NCBI RefSeq assembly: GCF_000001735.4
Contig: NC_003075.7
Span: forward strand, 683,001-747,000
Source: Arabidopsis thaliana
Lineage: Eukaryota; Streptophyta; Magnoliopsida; Brassicales; Brassicaceae
Direction of reading: 5' to 3'
DNA length: 64,000 nt
The notes beneath the pieces are model-generated. The model did no database searches. It was not told where the DNA came from and worked only from the letters and a program-made list of their open reading frames with translations. This document shows positions 1 to 11,856 of this stretch, piece by piece. The position numbers were made by a program, and so were the translations under genes. Within the stretch, counting starts at the first letter, position 1. Every line of letters starts with the position of its first letter.

Positions 1-1330
1 GAAATAGGTTTTGTAGCTCAATAGTCAATAATTATAGCCCAAAAAAGGAAAACTCACCAAAAACAGATATAAGAATTTTGAAATTCATTATCTTATTTTA
101 GGTTATATAATATTGAAATGTAAGAAATATTAGGAAAAATTAAATTTTTTATATATCAAGTCCAAATGTCCAAAGCAGGTAAAGAAAAAGTAAATTGTAT
201 AAATATCTCCATATCCTACTATATTATTTGGGAAATACATTTTAAATGTAACCTTAATTTTTGTAATTAATTACATGACAATGCCATTAGAAAATTTAAA
301 TCAAAAACAAAATCTTTTAATGACATCATTAAGATTACCAAAATTATTTAACGACAATATTCATCTCTTAATTGTAGGGCTTATTGGATTTAAAGACGGG
401 TCATCAAAGATTTCCTAAACTGAAGCAAAATATACCGAATATTCAAATATCTATCTGTTACCAAATTATAAACAAATAAGTTCGTAAAACAATTTAATAT
501 TTTATATACGAAATCAATTAAATCATAATCACAGAAAAATTAGCACAAAAAAAATATGGTACATTCGGGTCTATAGTATTTTTGCAAGACTTTTTTGGTG
601 GATTTGGGTAAAAGTGCATTCCGGTCATATAGTACATTCTCCTATTAAATAAATATGGTGCATTTCTATGTTATTAGCTAAAATGTTTAGATTATAATTC
701 AGAGTCATATCATAAATAAAATTAATATTAATAAAATAAATGGCTTTTTGGCAAGACGGATTTGGAGGGACGGGTTTTTGAATCAACATTAATAAAAAAG
801 TAAAATCTAATTAATCCACCGTTTCAATACGGGTTAAATTTTTATTTTATTATTTTTTAAGACCACTAATATTAAACATATCAAATCATCCTAATTTAGA
901 AAAGATTATATAAAACCAAAAATGTTACGTGGTATGTATAATGTTACTATATATAAAATTAAACTATAAAATATAAATGTATTAGAGAATGATACAATTT
1001 GCAAAACTTTTATATTTAATAAATAATTCTTAAATTTTTAAAATTACTACTTTAATTAAAAAATCACGGGACGGGTAAAGAAATTACAGAACGAGTTTTA
1101 TTTTGGAATTGAGTTATATGGTGGATGTATTTGAATCAATATTTATAAAATTTTAAAATATTATTAATATGTTGTTTTAATAGGGTTAAAACTTCAGTTT
1201 TTTAATAATTGTCTAATGGATTTGTGGTATAGCGTTACTTAATAACAATTATAAACTGTAAAATATAAATATTTTATAAAAATAAATTTGCAAGTTTTAA
1301 TATATATTACTTTTTAAAAATAAATCATCT
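1..1330. other. AT-rich intergenic DNA, probably partly Helitron body
   Basis: I see no coding sequence here. From about 720 on there are several ACGGGT-type words (ACGGGTTTTT near 769, GACGGGTAAAG near 1071) separated by AT-rich filler. That composition fits the non-autonomous Helitron whose 3' end is at 1357. The left end of that element is not defined. Confidence 0.4.
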
Positions 1331-1357
1331 CGCGGTATACCGCGGGTTAAAATCTAG
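1331..1357 (+). mobile_element. Helitron 3' terminus (ATREP-like, non-autonomous)
   Basis: A perfect 14-bp palindrome (CGCGGTATACCGCG, 1331-1344) is followed 9 nt later by CTAG (1354-1357) and then T. A subterminal hairpin about 10 nt before a CTRR end inserted next to T is the known Helitron 3' signature. No Rep/helicase coding sequence is visible, so the element would be non-autonomous. The 5' end (A|TC) was not located. Confidence 0.6.
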
Positions 1358-2790
1358 TTCAGTGTTTATTAGGAATATGTGTTGTTAGTCTTTATTAGAA
1401 ACTAGGCTTTGATTGTTATGACATGTAGCAACTAATTATACATTGGTTATTGATAAAAGCGAATTTAAATGCTATTTTTTAAAATTTATACTAGAGATTG
1501 ATTTGCAAAAAACTAAAGATTTATTTTAATTAATATTTTTAATATTTGAACAACATATTAAAAGATATACTATATACCTATTTTTTTTTTTATCAAAAAT
1601 TAAATTTTTGTTTTTAAGATGATCTATAAATATATGTTATTATTTTTTATGTATGATACACCTTATATTTGTTTTGTTAATATTGTTAGTTTTGTTTAGT
1701 TTTTAAAATCGTATAATTGTATTTTGATTGTTAATTATAAAATTTCTTCATAGTATATCATCTCATATTAATATCGATCCAAACTCATCCCACATTAAAT
1801 CACATCCAGGGAAATTAAACATTTTTTGTCATTTTCTGATAGAGTTCAAATATTATTAATGTCTCAAACTTAAAAAAAAATTAATATCGATCCAAACTTT
1901 ATAATTGTATTTTGATTATTATATTTGGATCTAACCTGTAGTATATCGTCCTATTAGTATATTTTAATTTCACCATATATATTTTTAAATATTTATAGTT
2001 ATAAAGTTTAACTTTTAAAAGTCGTAAAATTTGTAATAATTAACTTTTAATAAAATCTTAATATTTATAATATTTTAAAAAATTATTGATTCAATTCTTT
2101 AAAATAAAGAACCAGAGTAAACGAGATAACACTTTTAATTTGGATGCTTTTTTTAACAGCCACAATAGTCCCATTATAAGCTTTTTGTTCCTTCGTATTC
2201 AAAATCAATTTGGTCTTTTTTATAATATGACTCTGAACCATAATCTAAATTTTTAAATAATATAGAATTTTTTATACATGTTTTTTTTATCAATTGAGTA
2301 ATATATTTTTCTTTTAAAAATTTAAATTACATTATATGCAGTAAAAAAAAACTAATATTTTATTGAGTATATGTATTGTATATATAAAATCAAATAAATT
2401 AGATACAAAAATAAATGTAGAACAAAAAATTTTTAGATAAATTTTGTAAAGATTAAAAACTAAATACTATTTTAAGGTTTTTTTGTCTAAAATTCTTACA
2501 AAAATTATATATGTAAATAGAAGGTTGTATACCAAAAGGAAAAAAAAAACTTCAATAATGGTAAGACTTATCTTTTGACTTGAGAACTGTACAAAAAGAG
2601 TGTTGGAAAACTACATAAGAGTTAAAGTAACTCTGTCACACTCGTCAGATAAAAATCTTACTAACATAACGACAAGAAAACTTATCTGGCTTCTCGGTTT
2701 CTCTTTTACGCCTCTTTAACGAGTCTCCACTCATCACTCTCTACTCTCAATTTTCTCCTTCTCTTCTCTGTCTGAGCAAGGCAAACAAAA
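1358..2790. other. Intergenic and promoter region of the B3 gene
   Basis: No gene is visible. An 18-bp word, TATAATTGTATTTTGATT, occurs at 1712 and 1900, and each copy is followed by an AGTATATC motif, which suggests an old ~188-bp duplication. Another 18-bp word (TTAATATCGATCCAAACT) occurs at 1768 and 1881. The last ~200 bp before 2791 are pyrimidine-rich, like a plant 5' leader. Confidence 0.4.
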
Positions 2791-3668
2791 ATGGTTATTA
2801 CCCGAAACATGAAGGCCAGAGCCACCTCAGTCTCTCACCGCCAATCACAGCAAGATCCTGAGTCGCCGGTGAAGAAGTTCTTCAAGTTGGTCTTACCTTC
2901 AACGATGAAGGATAAGATGATGGTAATTACCTAATACTTTGAAAAAACTTGAAATAAAGTGTTTGCATGTGTGTTGTTATTCCTGTTTCAATATCTGCAG
3001 ATTCACTAAACAGTGTCCATTTCTTTTGTTTTATCTTGGATTAGAGATCTAAAAGGGATACACTAATTTGATAATTTGTTCTTAAGAAATGTAGAGAATT
3101 TAAGATCTGACATTTTGTTACTTGTTTCTGAAAATCTATTTATGTTTTTGAGCAGAGGATTCCGCCAAGATTCGTAAAGCTACAAGGGTCTAAACTCTCA
3201 GAGGTTGTTACATTAGTGACTCCTGCGGGATATAAGCGTTCCATAAAGCTTAAACGGATCGGTGAAGAGATTTGGTTCCATGAGGGTTGGAGTGAGTTTG
3301 CAGAGGCTCATTCCATCGAGGAAGGCCACTTTCTCTTGTTCGAATACAAGAAGAATTCGAGTTTCCGTGTAATAATCTTCAATGCTTCGGCTTGCGAGAC
3401 CAACTATCCTCTGGATGCAGTTCATATCATCGACAGCGACGATGATGTAATTGAAATTACAGGCAAAGAGTTTGATACAGAGCACAAATCCAAGAAGAGA
3501 CCAAGAGACATCGAGTTTGACAAGATTCTACACGGTAAGAAGACTTTGTTCATAACAACGTTATGATTAAGAAGATTGGGATCTGAATATCTTTATCTGT
3601 GTGTAGATGTTGATGTGATGCAAGTGCTTAAAGAAGAAGAAGAAGACAAGAGAGTCCTCAGGGGATAA
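2791..3668 (+). CDS. B3-domain transcription factor (VRN1/REM type)
   Basis: Three exons, 2791-2922, 3156-3534 and 3607-3668, give a 190-residue protein with GT-AG junctions and a continuous frame. The start is the first ATG after a pyrimidine-rich leader. Residues about 29-122 form one B3 DNA-binding domain: FFKLVLPST at the start, then [25 protein letters not shown] and [19 protein letters not shown]. These are the landmarks of the REM/VRN1 branch. The tail after the domain is acidic ([11 protein letters not shown]), then basic (KSKKRPRD, a possible nuclear signal), and ends in an EEEED run. Most REM proteins have two or more B3 domains; this one has one. It matches At4g01580 in length and position. 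Target genes are unknown to me. A nuclear DNA-binding role is inferred from the family. Confidence 0.9.
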
Positions 3669-3829
3669 CAGAGCTTTTAACAGAACCGAGACCTGCAAGT
3701 TTATTTGTTGTGTAATGTTAATTAATGACTTGATGAAACTAAATGAGTAGTGTTTTGAATCCTGACCTGTAACAAGCTATGTTAAACAAAAGAGTAACCA
3801 GCTCGTGTTTTGATTCTTCTTTCTTTCAT

Positions 3830-4165
3830 CTCCTTCCTCAGCTTCTCTACCTTTTGATAAAGCGACATAATCTTCGCACTCAGAACCCGAAAGCTTCTCC
3901 TACTCTCGTTCTATCTCGAGAAGAGTCTTTCCGATGTCTTCACCCATTACAGTCTCTCCATAAATGCTGCAGGCATTGCAAAGACTTCTTAACAAGATAG
4001 CGTCAGGCTTTATAGGCATAGCTAATACAAACTCATAAGCCTTTTTGTATCTGCCCCGCTTTACCAAGAAGATCTACTACGCATCCATAGTGTTGGATAA
4101 CCGGTGTGACACCAAATCTTGTCTTCATGCTCTTGAACAGTTCGATTCCTTCCTCTAACCTGAGT
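3830..4165 (-). pseudogene. Decayed pentatricopeptide (PPR) E-motif fragment
   Basis: Read on the minus strand, this stretch gives GIELFKSMKTRFGVTP, HYGCVVDLLGKAGQIQK, MPIKPDAILLRSLCNACS and GETVMGEDIGKTLLEIE, then ECEDYVALSKG. These are the end of the PPR array and the E motif of a PLS-type PPR protein. The frame breaks at an extra base around 4045-4055 and there is an in-frame TAG after EIERE near 3903. Sequence upstream of about 4165 on this strand is too degraded to read. It is a remnant, not a working gene; the parental gene is not in the window. Confidence 0.75.
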
Positions 4166-4359
4166 CTTACACGCCCCTCACTAAAGCACGTCCACCTGCC
4201 CCAATGGAATGATCCCGCAGAAGCAACGCGACTGTCACGACACGTCCCAATAAAACGGGCAGAGATATTTGCTATGCGGAAGTTTGCAAAGTTGCATCAG
4301 CCATCACCACACCACCAAAATAAATCACAACTTCATGTAACCTTACAAACTTTGTAATA

Positions 4360-6076
4360 TTGTACAAAGAATATTGCTGGCCTTTTTAATTTTCACAGAT
4401 CTTACTCTGCCTTTTTTCTTAAAGCCAATGGTTAAAACAGATTGAGTGGTTTAAGAAAACCAGACCACATTACATTAACCGGTCAGTCAATTAGGGAGGG
4501 TAAAATAGTCATTCACAACCCAACCCAAGAAAAGCCCTAGAAAACAGAGTGAATAAAAAGGGTTGCGCCACTCTTGTCTTCTTCGTAACTCATCTTCCTC
4601 ATAAGTCTCTTTGTTAATCTCTATCGTTTTTGTTTTGTGTTTTGATATTTGGGGATAAAATCCGCCTCCTTGAGTAGCTTTATGAACCCTAAGTTATTTA
4701 GGCAATTTCATACTTATTGGCTTAGTTAGGAGGCGTAAATCAATTCTGATCATTCAATACTTTTCTGTATTGTTTTGATTCGTGGCTTCTTTGGTTTTTG
4801 TGGAGAAGCTTCTTTGTGTTTTCTTAATTCAAATCAAAGCTTCTTCCCCAAAAAGTTTCAGACAGAAGAATCTGTGTATAGAGTGATATGTATATGAATA
4901 GCCTCCGAATAACGGGAATGTGAAATATAGGAACACCTTCTTGTTCAGACAGAGGCTTATATCAAAATCCGAATCAGTTTTGGGTGTGAAAAAGCTCTCT
5001 CCTTTTTTGCCCTTCAATTCCAAATATCCTTCAATGGATAGATTCGAATATCTACTGAATTGTTCTTTCAAGTTTAGTTTTATTGTTTTTTGTTTTAATC
5101 TTCTGATTAGGCTCTAGTAGTTTTCTCTAGATTACTTTGATTTGGACAGGAATTAGGAGCCAATGTATATGTATCATTGTAATTAGGAACCAAGACACAT
5201 TATTGTTTGCCAAAGCTTTCACTTGAATTAGCCAAATAGTTTCAAGAAACAAAATGTAGCAAAAGGAATGATGTTTAAGAGACGAAGATAATATAAAATG
5301 GGTTTGATTAGTAGTAACTGCACTATCAATTGATAAAACTCTTGTATAAGAAGATTCTGTGTACTTCTGTAAAAGTAAAAACATGAAGCCTCGTGGATAT
5401 CATGGGATAACACAATAATAATAACAGGCTACAATAGAAGTTGGATTACATGAACACAGGAGGTAGTATCACAACAGTTAATAATATACACCTCAAAGAT
5501 TCAACGAGATTGGTCAAGATCATCACAACAGTGAAAAATATACACAACTAAGTTTCAACAAGAATGGTGAAGATCGCTTGCTCAACACACGTAACCGAAC
5601 AGCGTTACGTTCTTAACACATGATGAAAACTATGCAACAACGCTTCCAGAATGATTTTAATGGTTTCAGCTGGAATTAATGCAGCAATACAAGAAGTGTA
5701 AAGCATTGGGAGGACAAAGTTTGATTTGCTTTGTTAGCTTGAAGAATTTGTCTAAATTGAATATTAGTCGAATCAAATAGACATCTTGTGCGAAATGTAC
5801 GACACTAAAGCTCAGTGGTTACTAACTTTATGGAAGATTAGTGAAATTCTTGAGTGAAGAACGTAAAGCTCTGTGATTTTCAACCAAACAGAAATTTGTA
5901 CGCTTGAACATGAATTTCATATTCTTCAGTTCGAGGGGATGGTTCCAATATGATAAGAACCAAGGGAACAAAACAAATAAATGCCTTGAGAGTTTTTAAA
6001 TAAAACTAAAGCTTGGGACAGGCTTAGCTTCTCTTGACTGCAAAACTTGATTGTTTTGGGAAAAAGGAGAAGCAGC
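4360..6076. other. Gene-poor interval with a possible structured transcript
   Basis: I see no convincing protein gene here. The left part holds CCCAACCC and a telo-box-like AGCCCTAG (near 4536), then a pyrimidine-rich stretch like a plant 5' leader (about 4570-4625), then the inverted repeats described separately (4663-4773). The stretch from about 5400 to 6076 lies directly downstream of the RPC31-type gene and may hold its 3' UTR. Confidence 0.35.
4663..4773 (+). ncRNA. Possible structured RNA (two hairpins)
   Basis: CGCCTCCT (4663-4670) pairs perfectly with AGGAGGCG (4728-4735). Inside this, CCTAA (4688-4692) pairs with TTAGG (4698-4702) around a 5-nt loop. A second perfect stem, CAATAC with GTATTG (4756-4773), follows after a short hinge. 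The GC-rich outer stem stands out in AT-rich DNA and lies just after a leader-like sequence. I do not recognise a known snoRNA, miRNA or snRNA; this is a structural candidate only. Confidence 0.3.
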
Positions 6077-7192
6077 TTAATACACCTCTTCAACTACTGG
6101 CAAGAAAAGAGAGAAACAAAGTTAGCTAGAATCATTTTTAAAGTTTAAAGGATGCAATCTTAGAATAAAGATGATGACTCTTACATCCATCATCCTCGTT
6201 ATTATAATCGTCGTCATCATCATCAAAGTCTTGATTCTACAAAAAAACATTCAAGAACAAAGTTGTTAAGTAACTTGAGAAGAAGAAGAAGAATCACACA
6301 AGGTATCAATTCAAACATTAATCTGAAAAATAAGCAAAAACCTGATCATAATCTCCGTTATCAGATTCTTCTCCTTCTGATTCCACAACTTCTTCATCAT
6401 CTTCCCCTTCTTCTTTCTCTTCCTTGCCTTCAACCTAACCAAACATAATCCAAAACACATTACTGTCAAGTGCTCTTAAAAAACCATTGAACCGTTAAAA
6501 GTTTCACTAGTTACCTTAAACTTAGCTTCAAGCTTCTCAAACACATCCAATTTCTGCAAATCTATGAAACAAAAACACAGAACTTAAACTTCTCGTTACA
6601 TTGTTGAAAACAAAAACTAATAATAAAGACAATGTACCAGCTTCTTGACTCCATTTAGCTCTCTTCACAGGCCGTTGTTCTCTTCGAGTATCTGAAATCG
6701 CATAATCCAAATGATAATCAGCAAGATGAAACTAAACACATCTAAAGAGTATTGAGATGGTGGAAACAAAAACAAACCTCCAAGAAGTTCTTTAGGGAAG
6801 TTATCAGGTCTAAGAACAAGAAAATCAAAGAAAGATCCATTCTTATTAGACTTCATCTTCGGCTTCAACGAATCTGAGTACCTCTCAATGTTCAAACTCT
6901 CTTTCTCTGATGATTGTAAAAAAGAAAAGAAAAAGCTTTTAGCTTTAAGCAGAGATTACAAAGACAAAAGTATAAAGTTGATACCTTTCTTAGAAACACC
7001 ACCATCGCCTAAGTGATAAGGAGAATTCCTCCAAAACTTATTGAAAGTAAAGTAGCTTTGAACTAATTGCGAGTCTGTTGAGATTGATTTTGGATCTGGT
7101 AACGTAATTTCAGGGAAAATCACAAAAGGCTCAGGCTTGCCATAATCGCCGCCATAGCCTTTTGGTTTTCCTCGGGCTCCTTTCCAAGACAT
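6077..7192 (-). CDS. DNA-directed RNA polymerase III subunit, RPC31/RPC7-like
   Basis: Seven exons on the minus strand, 7192-6985, 6906-6778, 6691-6638, 6561-6515, 6434-6342, 6236-6185 and 6096-6077, give 200 residues. The N-terminus is glycine- and lysine-rich (MSWKGARGKPKGYGG), the middle has the conserved FFDFLVLRPDNFPKELLG segment and a basic RPVKRAKW patch, and residues about 147-200 are a strongly acidic Glu/Asp tail. That order (Gly-rich start, basic middle, acidic C-terminus) is typical of the Rpc31 family, a Pol III-specific subunit that helps initiation on tRNA and 5S genes. In exon 4 the nearer acceptor breaks the frame, so I chose the upstream CATAG acceptor. The last exon is only 20 nt and is the least certain. 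Two TGGGCC motifs lie upstream at 7510 and 7575. It matches At4g01590. Confidence 0.82.
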
Positions 7193-8390
7193 GGACACAA
7201 ATTCACCTTCGAAAACTGTGGCGGCGAGAGGAGAAGAATAAGAAATCTGGGATAAGAGGAAAAAGAAACGAACCGTCTTGAAATCAGTTCGATTACGATG
7301 GAGTTATTCAGAGACGAATCGAGGATTTAGAAGTGAACATCGAAATTCGAATAGCTAAATTAGGGTTCAGGGGAAGTTTCATACATGGATCTGCAGGACC
7401 AAGAAGGAAGATTACAGTCTTTAGAGCAGTGGCGGATTTCGTAAATATTAACCTTTAGATGGGTATTTCTTGAAAAAAAAAACAGATTAGTAAGCGCAAA
7501 TTTTCTCGATGGGCCTTAGAGCAAGTCCACTAAGGGTTTTTAGTAGATTTTTATGGTGGGTTTTTAACCTGAAATGGGCCCAGTTGAACAAAAAACACAA
7601 CAATTCAGTTAGAAACGTTCCTAAAATTGGGTTTTTCGCGACCCATACGTGGCATCTTTTTATTGGGTTAACTTATTGACAAAACCAAAAAAAAAAGCTT
7701 CTCGCGTTTATTCTTTTCTTCTTCTCTCTTTTCCTCTTGTGTCGCCGACGGAGACACAAAATCGATTGAAAATTTCGACGCCACAAAATCGATTGGAAGT
7801 CTTAGCTAGGAATCGAGAATGCTATAGCTAAAAGTTGATTGATCTTCATATTCGAAATTTACACAGCAGGAGCTTCCAGCTTGCAAACCAATTCTTACGC
7901 CTGGTTGGGTAAGCTTCTCTTCGTATTACTCTTGTTTGAGTCTCCCAAGTTTTGTCTTTGAATCGCTATCAAATTTATCTTATTCCTTATCTCTTTTTCT
8001 GCAGGTGATTTCAACTCTTGTTTTGTGGCCCTTGTCACGGCTTCGAATCTACACAATGATGCCTGGTGCTTAAACTTTTTATTGCATACTCTGGTTTAAT
8101 CACTCACTATACCAATATATATGCTAATAATTGTGGTTCTAATCACTAATCAATGAAATGCTGTTTCTAAAGTTGCGTACTTGGTTTAGATCCTATTGTG
8201 GTTCAGTTTGGGAGAGAACTTGTTGAAATAAAATCAAAAGGTTATCTTTCACAAGATCTAACAAGTTCAGTTGGTCTTGAAAGGAAATGCCGTGAGATTG
8301 TTGTAACAGATGAAAGGGAGAGAAGATCGTGGGCATTGGATCTGAGGTTCTAAGAATCTAATTACAAAGTGAAAAAGACAGAATAGAGAC
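7193..8390. other. Intergenic, possible transposon end and leader-like sequence
   Basis: The first ~200 bp should hold the promoter and 5' UTR of the minus-strand RPC31-like gene. A TTA followed by GAGCAAGTCCACTAAGGG near 7517 resembles one end of a MITE, but no matching right end was found. ACAAAATCGATTG occurs twice within 30 bp (about 7757 and 7785). No coding exon could be supported. Confidence 0.3.
7510..7580. promoter_or_regulatory. Paired TGGGCC (site II) motifs upstream of RPC31-like gene
   Basis: TGGGCC at 7510-7515 and GGGCCC-containing TGGGCC at 7575-7580 lie about 320-390 bp upstream of the start codon. TGGGCC/T elements are known TCP-bound site II motifs of plant housekeeping genes. 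The second one falls in a stretch that may belong to a transposon end (GAGCAAGTCCACTAAGGG after TTA, near 7517), so function is inferred. Confidence 0.45.
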
Positions 8391-9430
<1,040 letters not shown>

Positions 9431-9735
9431 ATGAGTAGTAGTAGTAATGGTTTAATTTATTACTACTACTCGAAGACCCAACCGAATCCGATCCAAAAAA
9501 CACGAAAAACCGAACCGGACCTGACCCAAAAAAACCAATCCGAATCTAAACCCGAAATTTTAAAATATTCCAACGCATCCTACACTTTTAAACCCGAAAA
9601 CCGGAAATCCGAACCCAAAAAACCCGATCCGAACTTGAAGTCTTAAAATACCCAGACGGGTTTTAGATTTCTAAATCCGTAAAAACCCGAACCCAAAAAA
9701 TCCAATCCGAATACCCAAACGCCCATGCCTAGAAT
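9431..9735 (-). repeat. CCGAA-rich dispersed repeat (copy 1)
   Basis: A run of degenerate CCGAACCCGAAA/CCCGATCC words, preceded by a near-palindrome of GAGTAGTAGTAGTAAT and its complement around 9431-9470. Its right part, read on the minus strand (GTTTGGGTATTCGG ... GGTATTTTAAGACTTC), matches the sequence at 29868-29975, so this is a dispersed repeat present at least twice in the window. It is probably a transposon fragment; the family is not identified. Confidence 0.6.
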
Positions 9736-10209
9736 TTATAAAACTATTACAGTTAAATCTAAATTTATCTTTTACTAATCGTGTGTGATCGGTTTTATAC
9801 CAAATTAGAAAGGAAGTTAAGATTTAAAGTTACACTAGTGGCTAGAAATTAACCATGTGTTTGATTGCATGTGTGTGATAGATTTCCCTAGGCATGTAAT
9901 CTAAAGTCTAAACTTCCTCCTCCAATTCCGACTTCGGACCTCCTTTTCTTACCACTTTCAAAATTTTCCAGATCTTGTTAGGAGCTTTATATTAGTATCT
10001 TGTTACAAGCTTTCTTTAATATTATCATCAAAAAGGCATAATTACAATGCCTTGACACCATCCATGGAGAATCAAACATCGTTATCCGAATCCTTAAAAA
10101 GCAATACGAATAAAGGTCCCATCGCGTACAACCCACGGGCCTCTCTCTATTTCAACCTCATTAATCGTCTTCTCCATCACCATGCATCATCATCATTAGG
10201 TCTAATATC

Positions 10210-11319
10210 ATGCGTCCACAATACAAAGACGTGAACGATAAATTAGACTCGACGGCCAAGCACAAAACCAACAGCCATGGCGGTCGTTATGATAATCCTT
10301 ACGTCCACATTACTAGTCCCACATCAGCTTCTGATAAGAGTAAGTCTAAAAAATGATTGTTCGTGTCTTAATTATGCTTATGATAAATCTTGATTGATAT
10401 ATGATACATGTAGGGTCGAAGGATAAGGTTCTTGAGGTGTTGAATCGCTGTGGGAAGAAAGTAGAGGACGCTACTCGCAAAGCGGAAGCATTAGTCGGAG
10501 GTTTAAAAGACCACCGTACGTGAGAGTTTATATTTTACACATGTTGTCTTCTTAATCGATCCCTAAAACATTTTTTTACATATGGTCTATGCATGAAACC
10601 GGGCATGAACAGTGAAGTTTAGTCCTAGCATAAGTGATGCAGCAATGGCTAGGCTTTCTCAAGGCACTAAGATGATCGTTGAAGGAGGACCAGAGAGAGT
10701 GTTTCAACGAGAGTTTGGTGTTTTAGCTGTAGAGAAACTTTTAGATTCGTTTGTTTGCTACATATCGACTACTTCGGGACCAGTGACCGGAGTGATATAC
10801 ATTTCCAACAGAAGAATCGCTTTTTGTAGCGACTATGCCATTCGTCTTCCTTCTTCTGCCGGTGGAAACGGTGTTGCGGCATATTACAAGGTTAGACCAT
10901 GAGTTTCAAACAATATTTTTTGTAATAGAAGTTTGGTTCATACTTAAAAAAAAAGATCTAAGTTGGTATTGGTAACAAGAATTGAATTGTTCTTTGTGAA
11001 ATAGCTGTTTTCATTTTGTAAAATAAGAAAATAATAATTTGGTTTCTAAAGATTAGTGACTATATAATATATTGAGCAATAATAAAATTTATATGTGATA
11101 TTGTATTATAATGTTGTATATTGATAGGTGGTGATGGAGTGGGAGAAGATAAGTAGCATTAGTTCATCAACGAACGTGTTGAAGCCAAGTGAGAGATACG
11201 TGCATATGGTGACACGAGATGGGTTTGAGTTTTGGTTCATGGGCTTTGTCTCCTACATCGATGCTTTCAATTGTCTCAACAAAGCTCTCCTCAATTCCCG
11301 TTGTAATCATGCCATGTAA
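10210..11319 (+). CDS. GRAM-domain protein, GEM-like
   Basis: Four exons, 10210-10339, 10414-10515, 10613-10890 and 11128-11319, give 233 residues. The start is the ATG that opens [14 protein letters not shown]; an upstream ATG at 10064 is in a frame that stops before the conserved region. The N-terminal part has the [11 protein letters not shown] motif and [23 protein letters not shown] helix of the GEM-like family. The GRAM domain spans about residues 107-185 ([46 protein letters not shown]), then [22 protein letters not shown] domains bind membranes or lipids, and GEM-like proteins are linked to hormone responses and cell division in plants. Matches At4g01600. The precise role is unknown to me. 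Confidence 0.9.
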
Positions 11320-11856
11320 TCAAATTCTAATTTTCTTATCAAAACTACGAAGACTATTTTGATCAGATCTCATAAAATATCAAAAAAAAAAATTACAAGT
11401 TTACCACCAAAATTATTTATCTGATTCATAACTTTGACCAACCAAAAAAATACAAAATTGGGATAACTGAGTTACACAGGTAACTTATTGATGCTTGTTA
11501 AATTGTCATTGCGATTTCGTAACAAAGGGTCCAACTCCAATCCCATAAAAAATTACGAACGATGTGTAATGACTAATGACGCAACGTGGCAATCATGTAT
11601 ACCTTCAACGGCCTAGAATTCTGTAGATTGCATCAATCAACGGCTAAGATCTTCTTTTGGCTCTTAACAAAGTCATTGGCTGATTCAGTTTCCCAAGAAA
11701 TGTCTCTGTCATTGTGCAGTAGATAAGCCACTCTCTCTCTCTTTCTCTCTTTTTGCTATTATAAAGAAAAAGATTCATTCTCCCACCATTGAGGTTTAAC
11801 TTATACAAACAGATCTTTTTGAAATTGGATTCATCTAAGAAGCAGACTCTGTTTTC
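11320..11856 (+). promoter_or_regulatory. Promoter region of the cathepsin B gene
   Basis: This intergenic stretch holds an ACGTGGC core (near 11584), a CT microsatellite-like tract (about 11731-11753) and a TATA-like TATTATAAAG at 11757-11766, 91 bp before the start codon. The CT tract just before the presumed TSS is a common plant core-promoter arrangement. No gene lies here. Confidence 0.5.

Noticed and set aside
7517..7600. GAGCAAGTCCACTAAGGG after TTA as a MITE left end
   Set aside because: No inverted right end or second TTA found within 1.5 kb.
10052..10234. 60-codon frame starting before the GRAM gene
   Set aside because: Ends in a stop before the conserved NPYVHI region; the frame from the ATG at 10210 joins all four exons.
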